Shown here: positions 51,188 through 57,722 of the stretch, piece by piece
Layout: the number at the start of each line of letters is the position of its first letter
How positions within the stretch are numbered: the stretch's first letter is position 1
Assembly: GCA_002722565.1 (NCBI GenBank)
Contig: PBMG01000003.1
Span: forward strand, 150,553 to 208,274
Length of the DNA: 57,722 nt
Direction of reading: 5' to 3'
Source: Acidimicrobiaceae bacterium
GTDB lineage: Bacteria; Actinomycetota; Acidimicrobiia; Acidimicrobiales; Poriferisodalaceae
Program-made: the position numbers and the translations under genes
The notes under the pieces: generated by a model
Told to the model about the DNA's origin: nothing
What the model saw: only the letters and a program-made list of their open reading frames with translations
The model's database searches: none

Positions 51188-52468
51188 ATGTCATCGCCCT
51201 TACCGTCTCGCTCGCCTTGGGCGCCGGACTATACAGAGATTGACCTCCACGACCCTGCCAACTTCGCCGAGGGGCCTCCTTATGATGCCTTCACTACTCT
51301 TCGAAATGAGGCTCCAATAGCTTTTCATCCCGAGCGGCCACGCCGTCAGGGTGGCAAAGAAGGACCTGGATTTTGGTGCATAACACGCCATCGTGACGTT
51401 CAAATAGTTTCGAAGGATCCAGATACATTCTCATCATGGCTCGGTGGCTTTACCGGAGCTGATCTAAGTGGGGCGGTCCTAGAGGAAACTCGGCTCAACA
51501 TGATGGGTATGGACCCACCTGCACACACCCTCCTACGTCATTCAATTCGGCAGCCTTTCGGCCCGGCATGGGTTCGAAACCTAGAAGGCAATATCGCTCG
51601 CTTCGCGTCTGACATCCTGGATAAGGTCTGCGAACAAGGCGAAATTGACTTTGTCGCTGAAGTCGCCGCCGAGTTGCCCCTACGGGTACTTGCTCACATC
51701 ATGGGCGTCGGGTCATCTGATACGAAATTATTCTTTGATTGGTCCAACCGCATTATCGGAAATCATGATCCTGACTTCGGCGGCTCAGTTAAGGATTTTC
51801 TAGCTGCAAAGGACGAACTCTTCAGCTACGGGCGTGAAGTTATCGCAGCTAAACGGAAGCAGCCCGGAGATGACATGGTCTCGTATTTTGTTTCCACCGA
51901 AATTGAGGGTGAAAAACTTGATGATGAACGTCTAATTCTTCTGTGGTTCTTGTTGCTAGTTGCTGGGAATGAAACCACTCGTTCCTCACTCACTGGAGCT
52001 ATGGAAGTCCTTTCAAAATTTCCTGATCAAAGAGCGATCCTTTGCTCTGATGTTCCGCGACATTTACCTGGCTTTATCGAAGAAACGTTGCGCTACACGA
52101 ATCCAGTTCTCCACTTTCGGAGAACTGCAACAAAAGATGTCGTACTAGGCGAAGCCTCCATCAAAACAGGGGACAAATTGCTTCTGTGGTATCCCGCAGC
52201 GAATCGAGACACAGAGGTCTTTGACAAGCCAGATAATTTTGATCTGTCGAGGACACCCAACAATCATGTTGCTTTTGGTGTTGGCCCCCACTTCTGTCTC
52301 GGGGCGAGACTAGGAAGACTTCAAATGCAGGTCATGTTGACCGCTTTGCTGCAACGCCTTCCCGATGTTGAGGTAGCCGGGCCTGCTCAGAGAACTCACT
52401 CAAATTTCCTCAACTCAGCTAAAACCCTGCCTGTTTCATTTACTCCAAGGCGAGCCGACGCTATTTAG
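51188..52468 (+). CDS. Cytochrome P450
   Basis: A 426-residue soluble monooxygenase. The I-helix AGNETTRSSLTGAM, the ExxR motif EETLRYTNP and the heme-binding FGVGPHFCLGARLGR (Cys ligand) are all in place. The pattern resembles actinobacterial CYP125/142-type sterol or alkyl P450s, but subfamily is not secure. No ferredoxin gene is adjacent. Two bases separate it from the EamA transporter gene. Confidence 0.95.
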   Translation: MSSPLPSRSPWAPDYTEIDLHDPANFAEGPPYDAFTTLRNEAPIAFHPERPRRQGGKEGPGFWCITRHRDVQIVSKDPDTFSSWLGGFTGADLSGAVLEETRLNMMGMDPPAHTLLRHSIRQPFGPAWVRNLEGNIARFASDILDKVCEQGEIDFVAEVAAELPLRVLAHIMGVGSSDTKLFFDWSNRIIGNHDPDFGGSVKDFLAAKDELFSYGREVIAAKRKQPGDDMVSYFVSTEIEGEKLDDERLILLWFLLLVAGNETTRSSLTGAMEVLSKFPDQRAILCSDVPRHLPGFIEETLRYTNPVLHFRRTATKDVVLGEASIKTGDKLLLWYPAANRDTEVFDKPDNFDLSRTPNNHVAFGVGPHFCLGARLGRLQMQVMLTALLQRLPDVEVAGPAQRTHSNFLNSAKTLPVSFTPRRADAI

Positions 52469-52470
52469 CT

Positions 52471-53319
52471 ATGACCTTGAGTTCCTCGCGGCCATCTCCC
52501 GAAGTCCTATTTGTTGTTGGCGGCATTTCTCAATACCTGGGTGCTGCGACTGCAATTGGCCTTTTTAGCGAGATTGCCCCTGGAGGGGTCGCCTTTCTTC
52601 GAGTTTTGGGGGCCGCTTTGCTCCTCATTGGCTTTCGTCGTTCATGGCAACGTCCTTGGAGTAAGCAAAATTTGATTTGGGCGGGGACGTTCGGAACCTC
52701 TTTGGCGCTAATGAACTTGTTCATCTATTTGGCTATGGATCGCCTCCCTCTCGGCAATGCTGTAGCGATTGAGTTCTTGGGGCCAATTGCTGTTGCCGCC
52801 ATTGGCGCCATATCAATTCGATCGGCGGCCGCTCTACTCCTTGCGGCGTCGGGGGTTTTTGTCCTGGCTGGCGTTCAGGGTGATGGAACTTTATTAGGAG
52901 TTTTGTTTGCACTAATGGCGGGATCGATGTGGGCCGCGTACATCGTTTTAGGACATCGTGTCGCACAAAATGGTTTGGCTATCGACGGCCTAGGCATCGG
53001 AATGTTGATCGGGGCACTTGTCATTAGCCCGATGGGCCTAGCTGAGATGGGTGTCGCTTTCTCGAACCTTCGAATTCTTGGCTTGGCTCTAGTCGCTGGT
53101 CTGTTATCAAACGTCGTCCCTTACGCCATCGACCAGTTTGTAATGAAGGAGATCACCCGGTCTAGATTTGCTTTCCTCCAGGCTTTGCTTCCGGTCACGG
53201 CCACTGTCGTAGGTTTCTTAAGTTTGGGTCAGTCACCTAGTTGGGCTGAGTGCTTAGGTATTGGGTCGGTAATTTTGGCTATCGCTATCAGCGGTGGTGA
53301 ACGCGAGTTTCGAAAGTAA
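52471..53319 (+). CDS. EamA-family (DMT) transporter
   Basis: A 282-residue permease with about ten membrane helices arranged as two repeats of the EamA fold. LFIYLAMDRLPLGNAVAIEFLGPIAVA and YAIDQFVMKEITRSRFAFLQALLPVTATVVGFLSLGQ are the typical ends of each half. It resembles RhtA-like exporters of amino acids. It overlaps no other gene and follows P450 by 2 bases. Confidence 0.9.
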   Translation: MTLSSSRPSPEVLFVVGGISQYLGAATAIGLFSEIAPGGVAFLRVLGAALLLIGFRRSWQRPWSKQNLIWAGTFGTSLALMNLFIYLAMDRLPLGNAVAIEFLGPIAVAAIGAISIRSAAALLLAASGVFVLAGVQGDGTLLGVLFALMAGSMWAAYIVLGHRVAQNGLAIDGLGIGMLIGALVISPMGLAEMGVAFSNLRILGLALVAGLLSNVVPYAIDQFVMKEITRSRFAFLQALLPVTATVVGFLSLGQSPSWAECLGIGSVILAIAISGGEREFRK

Positions 53320-53339
53320 CTCATGAAGGAGCCCCGCAG

Positions 53340-53819
53340 ATGACAGAACCAACTTATGAACCCATGGAACATGAGGAAAAGCTTGCCTGGATGCTCGACA
53401 ATCAAGGCTGGGGCATTGAACCAGTAGGCCCATCAGCTCAAGAGGACCTCCGTGCTGCTTACTCTTACAGTTTCGGCCTCGAATCCTTAGTCGGGCACCC
53501 CGACATAGTGATTTTTGGGCTTGCTCCTGTCGCGGCGCGCGGATTACTGGACTTAATTGTCAACCACCTCAGGCTAGGTGGAACTATTCCTACCGGAGAG
53601 ATCTTTACTGGACTATTAGACAATGCTCAAAAGAGCGTTCTTCTAGACATCGATACTGTTCAATTTGCAGGCTATTTCCCGACATTAGATGTTGTTTATG
53701 GAGATCAGCCTTGGCGCGTCTGCCAATTCGTCTGGCCAGACCGCAGTGCCGCATTTCCCTGGGATGAAGAATGGCCTGAACAACTTAAGTATGTGCAGCC
53801 GATCATCGGTACTTGGTAA
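53340..53819 (+). CDS. DUF4262 protein
   Basis: A 159-residue soluble protein. AWMLDNQGWGIEPVGP, YSYSFGLESLVGHPDIVIFGLAP and RVCQFVWPDRSAAFPWD match the DUF4262 family, which is common in Actinobacteria and of unknown function. It follows EamA by 20 bases and has a plausible terminator after it. Confidence 0.85.
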   Translation: MTEPTYEPMEHEEKLAWMLDNQGWGIEPVGPSAQEDLRAAYSYSFGLESLVGHPDIVIFGLAPVAARGLLDLIVNHLRLGGTIPTGEIFTGLLDNAQKSVLLDIDTVQFAGYFPTLDVVYGDQPWRVCQFVWPDRSAAFPWDEEWPEQLKYVQPIIGTW

Positions 53820-53839
53820 TTAAGTATCGGACAAACAGC

Positions 53840-53862
53840 AGCGACCGTTCGCTTTCTCTTTC
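53840..53862 (+). terminator. Possible terminator between convergent genes
   Basis: AGCGA (53840-53844) pairs with TCGCT (53849-53853) around a 4-base loop and is followed by TTCTCTTT. The stem is short, so the call is weak. It lies in the 41-base gap between the DUF4262 and rhomboid stops. Confidence 0.35.
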
Positions 53863-54520
53863 ACAATATTGGGTTCAGCCAAGTGTCGGCAGCAAAGAAT
53901 GCCAGCAAGCAGCCTAAAAATCCCGCGAATGAGATAGTAATCCGCGTCCGCCAGGCGTCTCTGCGACGCTGGTCTCCAGCAGCCCATCCACACACCACTC
54001 CGCCGGCCAAACCTCCTAGATGACCCCCCACCGAGATTCCAGGCATGACAAAAGAAAGGACCACGTTAACCACTATCAAAGTCCCCAAACCTTCACTCCA
54101 TGGATCTCCGCCGCTTCGCCGCTCTACCACAAACACAGCGGCCATAACCCCGTATACGACACCTGAAGCGCCTACTACTGCAGTATTGGGCGCTACTAGT
54201 AGAGCTCCAGCTGAACCCCAAACGAGACTGACACAACAGACTGTTGCGAAGAGCGGCGAGGTGATTTGGTTCTCTAATCTTCTCCCTAGAAGAAAGAACA
54301 TGATCATGTTCAGAAGGAGGTGACGAATATCTGCGTGAAGAAAGGCCCCGGTCAATATCCGCCACCACTCGCTTAGCTCAGCTATCGGGAATCCGTAGGT
54401 CGCCCATTGGACTAGCGAATCTTGCTGCAGGGATGCTCCCCCTATTCCAGTCATGTCATGTGTGAAAACAAAAACTATGACGTTTGCCGCGACGAAAAGA
54501 GTCGTGACTGGTTTAGCCAT
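53861..54520 (-). CDS. Rhomboid family intramembrane protease
   Basis: A 219-residue protease with six membrane helices. AFLHADIRHLLLNMIMFFLLGRRLE carries the loop with His and Asn, VVGASGVVYGVM carries the catalytic Ser, and GGHLGGLAGGVVCGW the catalytic His. Start ATG 54520 gives MAKPVTTLFVAANVIVF; a GTG at 54544 is also in frame. It cuts within the membrane; substrates unknown. Confidence 0.88.
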   Translation of the reverse strand: MAKPVTTLFVAANVIVFVFTHDMTGIGGASLQQDSLVQWATYGFPIAELSEWWRILTGAFLHADIRHLLLNMIMFFLLGRRLENQITSPLFATVCCVSLVWGSAGALLVAPNTAVVGASGVVYGVMAAVFVVERRSGGDPWSEGLGTLIVVNVVLSFVMPGISVGGHLGGLAGGVVCGWAAGDQRRRDAWRTRITISFAGFLGCLLAFFAADTWLNPIL

Positions 54521-54591
54521 GTTTTGATAGGACCCGTTGAACACACTTGCACCGTAGAGCCCAAATGGTCTTTGCCCACTAAGGTCGAGAC

Positions 54592-55443
54592 ATGAAATTT
54601 GGAGTTATGTTTGCTAACACAGGTCCTTTTGTAGAGCCTGATGCTGCTGTTGAACTTGCCCAAGCGGCTGAAGCCTCTGGCTGTGAATCGATTTGGACGG
54701 TCGAACATGTGGTGGTGCCTGCTGGGTACGAATCACAGTACCCATACGCAAAAGACGGGAAAATGCCTGGTGGCAGCGAAGATTTTGATATTCCGGACCC
54801 TTTGATCTGGTTGTCTTATATAGCGGCGGCTACTAGCAAGATCCGATTGGCCACTGGTGTGATGATCTTGCCTCAACGCAATCCGCTGGTAACTGCGAAA
54901 GCGGTAGCTACTTTGGACCGATTGTCTAAGGGTCGAATGATTCTAGGTGTCGGCTCGGGGTGGTTAGAAGAAGAGTTTGATGCACTCGGTATTTCGTTTG
55001 GTGATCGAGGTGACCGCACTGATGAATATCTTGAGGTGATGAAACAGGCTTGGGCGTCGGAGACAGCGAGTTACGAAGGACAATTCCTTACTTTCGACAA
55101 CGTATATAGTCGGCCTCAGCCAGTAGATGGACACGTTCCAATCATCGTGGGTGGTCACAGTAAGCGGGCGGCCCGTCGCGCTGGAGAACTCGGTGATGGG
55201 TTTTTTCCCGGTCGCGGACGCCCTGAGGAGTTAGCGGCGCTGTTTGATCACGCTCGGCGTTGCGCCGAAGAGTCAGGTCGTGACCCCGATGCTCTCGAGT
55301 TCACAGCGGGCGGCCCTACGACTCCCGACTATGTCGAACAGTTAGCTGATCTCGGGGTAACTCGGATGATCGTGCCCCCTATGGATCCAGCTCAGTTCAA
55401 TAAATTCGGTGAGGAAGTCATCTCACAATTTTCTGATGCTTGA
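54592..55443 (+). CDS. LLM-class F420-dependent oxidoreductase
   Basis: A 283-residue LLM enzyme of the TIGR03619 subgroup. FGVMFANTGPFVEPDAAVELAQAAEASGCESIWTVEHVVVP is the N-terminal signature region seen as FGVMFANTGPF and GCESIWTVEHV. IMLPQ-like ILPQRNPLVTAKAVATLDRLSKGRMILGVGSGWLEEEF follows. Substrate unknown. Divergent from the rhomboid gene and overlapped slightly by the M18 frame. Confidence 0.9.
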   Translation: MKFGVMFANTGPFVEPDAAVELAQAAEASGCESIWTVEHVVVPAGYESQYPYAKDGKMPGGSEDFDIPDPLIWLSYIAAATSKIRLATGVMILPQRNPLVTAKAVATLDRLSKGRMILGVGSGWLEEEFDALGISFGDRGDRTDEYLEVMKQAWASETASYEGQFLTFDNVYSRPQPVDGHVPIIVGGHSKRAARRAGELGDGFFPGRGRPEELAALFDHARRCAEESGRDPDALEFTAGGPTTPDYVEQLADLGVTRMIVPPMDPAQFNKFGEEVISQFSDA

Positions 55444-55451
55444 GGTTGTCA

Positions 55452-56732
55452 ATGTCTGATTTGATACTTGAAAGGCTCTTAACCTGGATAGACGCTGCTC
55501 CATCTCCTTATCACGCCGCTAACAACGCCGCTAATGACCTAAGCAAAGCGGGTTTTGAAAGGTTTAGTCCGGTTGACGCATGGGGCGAAAGTGACCGCAT
55601 CGTGGTGAGCTGGGGCGGGGTTGTGGTAGCAGCCGCTTTCAGTCCAGAGATTGATCCAGATCAACTCCGTTTTCGTTTAGTCGGCGCTCATACCGACAGC
55701 CCAAATCTCCGAATCAAACCGACACCCGATCTCAGCAACGTTGGTTACCAACAATTGGGAGTAGAAGTTTATGGCGGCGCACTTGTTAACTCCTGGCTTG
55801 ACCGTGATTTAGGTATTTCCGGTCGTGTGGTGGTAGGTGACAATGCTTCTTATGAGACGCACCTACTGAAAGTCGACAGGCCGTTGCTGCGTGTAGCTCA
55901 GTTGGCGATTCATTTGGATCGAGACGTTAACGATGGTCTGAAGCTCGACCGTCAATCTCATCTCGTTCCGATTTGGGGACTCGGCGACACTGAAGAAGGC
56001 GCATTCCGTTCTTTCCTCGCTGCGGAGCTTGGGGTGAATGACTTAGACGTTTTGTCTTGGGACATAATGTGTCACGATTTAACGCCGTCTTCGTCTTTGG
56101 GACGAAACCAAGAATTTTATGCCGCGCCTCGAATAGACAATCTTGCGTCATGTCACGCAGCATTGGAAGCGTTGATGAATGTTGAGACTGTTGAAAGCAA
56201 CACGATTTCGGCAGTGGTCTTATTCGATCATGAGGAGATCGGTAGCGAATCGTCAACCGGTGCACGAGGGCCAATGCTTTCTCACGCTTTAGAGCGACTA
56301 GCCGACACTAGGGCAGTCTCCCGAGAACAGTTTCTTCGCGCATTATCTAGATCAGCTTGCGTTTCAGCGGACGGAGCGCACGCAGTGCATCCGAATTATG
56401 TCGATCGTCACGAGCCTGAGCATCAAGTTGCTTTGAACGGCGGACCAGTTATCAAACTTAATGCGAACGTTAGGTACGCCACTGACGCTGAGAGCAGCGC
56501 ATTATTTCAATCAGCTTGCAGGTCAGCTGGTGTTCCGTTTCAACAATATGCGCATCGGTCGAATTTGGCATGTGGGAGCACCATAGGCCCCATTACTGCT
56601 GCCCAGTTGGGAGTGATGGTTGTGGATGTCGGAAGTCCTCAATTGTCAATGCATTCGGCGCGCGAGATGGCTGGTGCTTCTGACCCCGCTTATCTGACGG
56701 CAGCGCTTAGTACCTTTTTGAGCGACAGCTAA
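55452..56732 (+). CDS. M18 family aminopeptidase
   Basis: A 426-residue zinc aminopeptidase. VGAHTDSPNLRIKP (first His), APRIDNLASCHAAL, LFDHEEIGSESSTGARG (Glu pair), RYATDAES and MHSAREM (final His) are the metal and catalytic motifs of the ApeB/DAP group. ATG 55452 is chosen over a TTG 12 bases earlier. It cleaves N-terminal acidic or neutral residues. The stop is followed by a short convergent gap. Confidence 0.92.
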   Translation: MSDLILERLLTWIDAAPSPYHAANNAANDLSKAGFERFSPVDAWGESDRIVVSWGGVVVAAAFSPEIDPDQLRFRLVGAHTDSPNLRIKPTPDLSNVGYQQLGVEVYGGALVNSWLDRDLGISGRVVVGDNASYETHLLKVDRPLLRVAQLAIHLDRDVNDGLKLDRQSHLVPIWGLGDTEEGAFRSFLAAELGVNDLDVLSWDIMCHDLTPSSSLGRNQEFYAAPRIDNLASCHAALEALMNVETVESNTISAVVLFDHEEIGSESSTGARGPMLSHALERLADTRAVSREQFLRALSRSACVSADGAHAVHPNYVDRHEPEHQVALNGGPVIKLNANVRYATDAESSALFQSACRSAGVPFQQYAHRSNLACGSTIGPITAAQLGVMVVDVGSPQLSMHSAREMAGASDPAYLTAALSTFLSDS

Positions 56733-56758
56733 TATTTTTGACCCCCATTTGGTGATCA

Positions 56759-57484
56759 TCATCCATGGTGGAGATGCTCAAAGAGGTGACTACTGTCATT
56801 GAAACGGCGAATAATCCAGTCGCCTTCGGTCCAGATGATCTGACTGATCGAACAGTTGTCGGCTCCTCCGAATGCAAACGGCTTCGATTGCGCAATTTGG
56901 GATAGAACCGACCCGATGACACCTCCGTGAACACCGCAAAGGACCAGTTCTCCGGGATGGCGTTGGACTATTTGATCCAAAGCATCCATGCATCTAGTTG
57001 CGAACTCATCATTGGTTTCGGCGCCGGGAATCACATCCCACCGTTGTTCTCTCAGCATTTGCTGATAAATCGGGTGATTCTCGGCGGCTTTTTGTCGCAA
57101 CAATCCTCCTTCCCATTCTCCCAAAGCAATCTCTCTCAGGTCTCTTTCAATTGCGACTTCGATTCCGAGGAACTCCGACAAAGGGGCCAAAGTCTGTTGA
57201 GTTCTCTGCATGTTCGTCGCGTACAGTGCCGTTATTGGTTCTCGACTCAGCCGAGCGGCGGAAGCTTCTGCCTGCTCAATCCCTACTGCTGATAACGGCG
57301 GGTTGCCTTGCCCATCTACCAAGGGAAACGGTTCTCCTGGCACGAAAGGCTGCGATGCTCCGTGGCGGAGAAGAATCACTTCGGTCGAGTCTGGGGTTCG
57401 CTGCCAGCGTTGTTGAGCGAACTGTTGTGGGCCTTCATCGTCTGTTGTCACGGGGAAAACGTAGCAAGCTCGCACCGATTTCAC
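56759..57484 (-). CDS. Histidine phosphatase family protein
   Basis: A 241-residue phosphoglycerate-mutase-like protein. The catalytic LRHGASQ motif is near residue 40; a later VLCGVHGGVIGSVLSQ supplies the second His. It resembles actinobacterial phosphatases, possibly of phosphorylated metabolites. The first 30 residues are poorly conserved in look, so the start could be later. No function is assigned. Confidence 0.85.
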   Translation of the reverse strand: MKSVRACYVFPVTTDDEGPQQFAQQRWQRTPDSTEVILLRHGASQPFVPGEPFPLVDGQGNPPLSAVGIEQAEASAARLSREPITALYATNMQRTQQTLAPLSEFLGIEVAIERDLREIALGEWEGGLLRQKAAENHPIYQQMLREQRWDVIPGAETNDEFATRCMDALDQIVQRHPGELVLCGVHGGVIGSVLSQIAQSKPFAFGGADNCSISQIIWTEGDWIIRRFNDSSHLFEHLHHG

Positions 57485-57510
57485 TTCGATACGAGCTTGC
57501 TTATAAACGG

Positions 57511-57560
57511 TCCGGGAGATTCTGCGACCTTTAGTGCTTTCAAAACCCCGCTCTCCCGGA
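57511..57560 (-). terminator. Possible terminator after the ammonium transporter gene
   Basis: TCCGGGAGA (57511-57519) pairs with TCTCCCGGA (57552-57560) over 9 bases with a 32-base loop. It lies 27 bases after the ammonium transporter stop on the minus strand. No clear T run follows, so it is only a candidate. Confidence 0.4.
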
Positions 57561-57587
57561 GGTTCCCAATCGGTAGTTCTGTGGAAT

Positions 57588-57722
57588 CTATGACTCCATC
57601 ACATATGCGGCTTCACCGTGGTCACTGGCATCAAGTCCAGCCATTTCGGTGCTTTCGGTCACTCTTAGCCCAATGGTTCTATCCATAATTTTAGCGATGA
57701 TGTAGGTAGCTACGAATGAGAA
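57588..57722 (-). CDS. amt: Ammonium transporter, C-terminal end (cut by window edge)
   Basis: Only the last 44 codons are inside the window. The peptide reads FVATYIIAKIMDRTIGLRV then TESTEMAGLDASDHGEAAY and VMES. The KxxDxTxGLRV followed by GLDxxxHGExAY is the cytoplasmic C-terminus of Amt/AmtB transporters, the segment regulated by GlnK. The stop is the TAG read at 57588-57590. The transport core is outside the window. Confidence 0.85.
   Translation of the reverse strand, partial: FSFVATYIIAKIMDRTIGLRVTESTEMAGLDASDHGEAAYVMES

Noticed and set aside
1-57722. CRISPR array, prophage, insertion sequence or integron
   Set aside because: No regular short repeats with spacers, transposase, integrase or phage structural genes were found; the only direct repeats are the 114-bp pair inside one gene.

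Overview
The window reads as a piece of chromosome from a free-living, probably marine actinobacterium. The best guess is the class Acidimicrobiia, by inference from gene content only. Supporting signs are three F420-type LLM flavin oxidoreductases, an actinobacterial septum-formation-domain lipoprotein, an actinobacterial HhH-GPD repair protein, DUF4262, SufU-type Fe-S assembly, many fatty-acyl-CoA genes and an FEA1-type iron lipoprotein. Base composition looks near balanced. Gene density is high, many neighbours overlap by 1-4 bases, and most starts have weak or no Shine-Dalgarno sequence. No rRNA, tRNA, CRISPR array, transposase or prophage was recognised.

Layout. 1-8 kb: the start of lipB (cut by the window edge) and lpd, then a thioredoxin-like exported protein whose first redox cysteine is encoded by TGA, a SRPBCC protein, a septum-formation lipoprotein, an RNase HI-SLOG fusion, HhH-GPD and MaoC proteins, a hydrolase and an acyl-CoA dehydrogenase. 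8-10 kb: a Phd/VapC-type toxin-antitoxin pair with a YefM-like operator, then bacterioferritin and Bfd. 10-19.2 kb: an iron and heme island. It has an FEA1-related lipoprotein, a strongly structured GC-rich intergenic element, a HugZ-like protein, and a seven-gene operon with two binding proteins, two FecCD permeases, an ATPase, a MhuD/IsdG-like heme monooxygenase and one unknown protein, headed by a large dyad operator. 19.2-26.8 kb: an MBL hydrolase, a DrrAB-type exporter, a glutamine-synthetase-like enzyme carrying an N-terminal HTH and a duplicated 114-bp segment, an amidase and an M20 peptidase.

26.8-36.6 kb: a split SUF Fe-S cluster system. sufC-sufS-sufU lies on one strand; sufB and sufD-Rieske-sufC2 lie on the other, separated by two CitE/malyl-CoA-lyase-like genes and a Cys-rich protein. 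Each of the three suf transcription units is preceded by a related dyad with the core CTATC-NN-GATAG, so they look co-regulated. 36.6-45 kb: a nuclease-like protein, an LLM oxidoreductase, a gamma-carbonic anhydrase, a prolyl oligopeptidase, a MauE-like protein, a flavin reductase, and a two-gene redox unit: a thioredoxin-fused protein followed by a UGSC-family selenoprotein (TGA in the UGSC motif with a well-formed hairpin just downstream). 45-57.7 kb: MutY, MaoC, a long acyl-CoA dehydrogenase resembling methylsuccinyl-CoA dehydrogenase, a GGDEF protein, an SDR, P450, LLM, EamA, rhomboid, M18 aminopeptidase and phosphoglycerate-mutase-like gene, ending in the 3' end of an ammonium transporter gene.

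The main message is that this organism very likely decodes UGA as selenocysteine: two independent genes have a single in-frame TGA exactly at a redox cysteine position, each followed by a hairpin at the right distance. Standard gene calling truncates or splits both. The sel genes themselves are not in the window.
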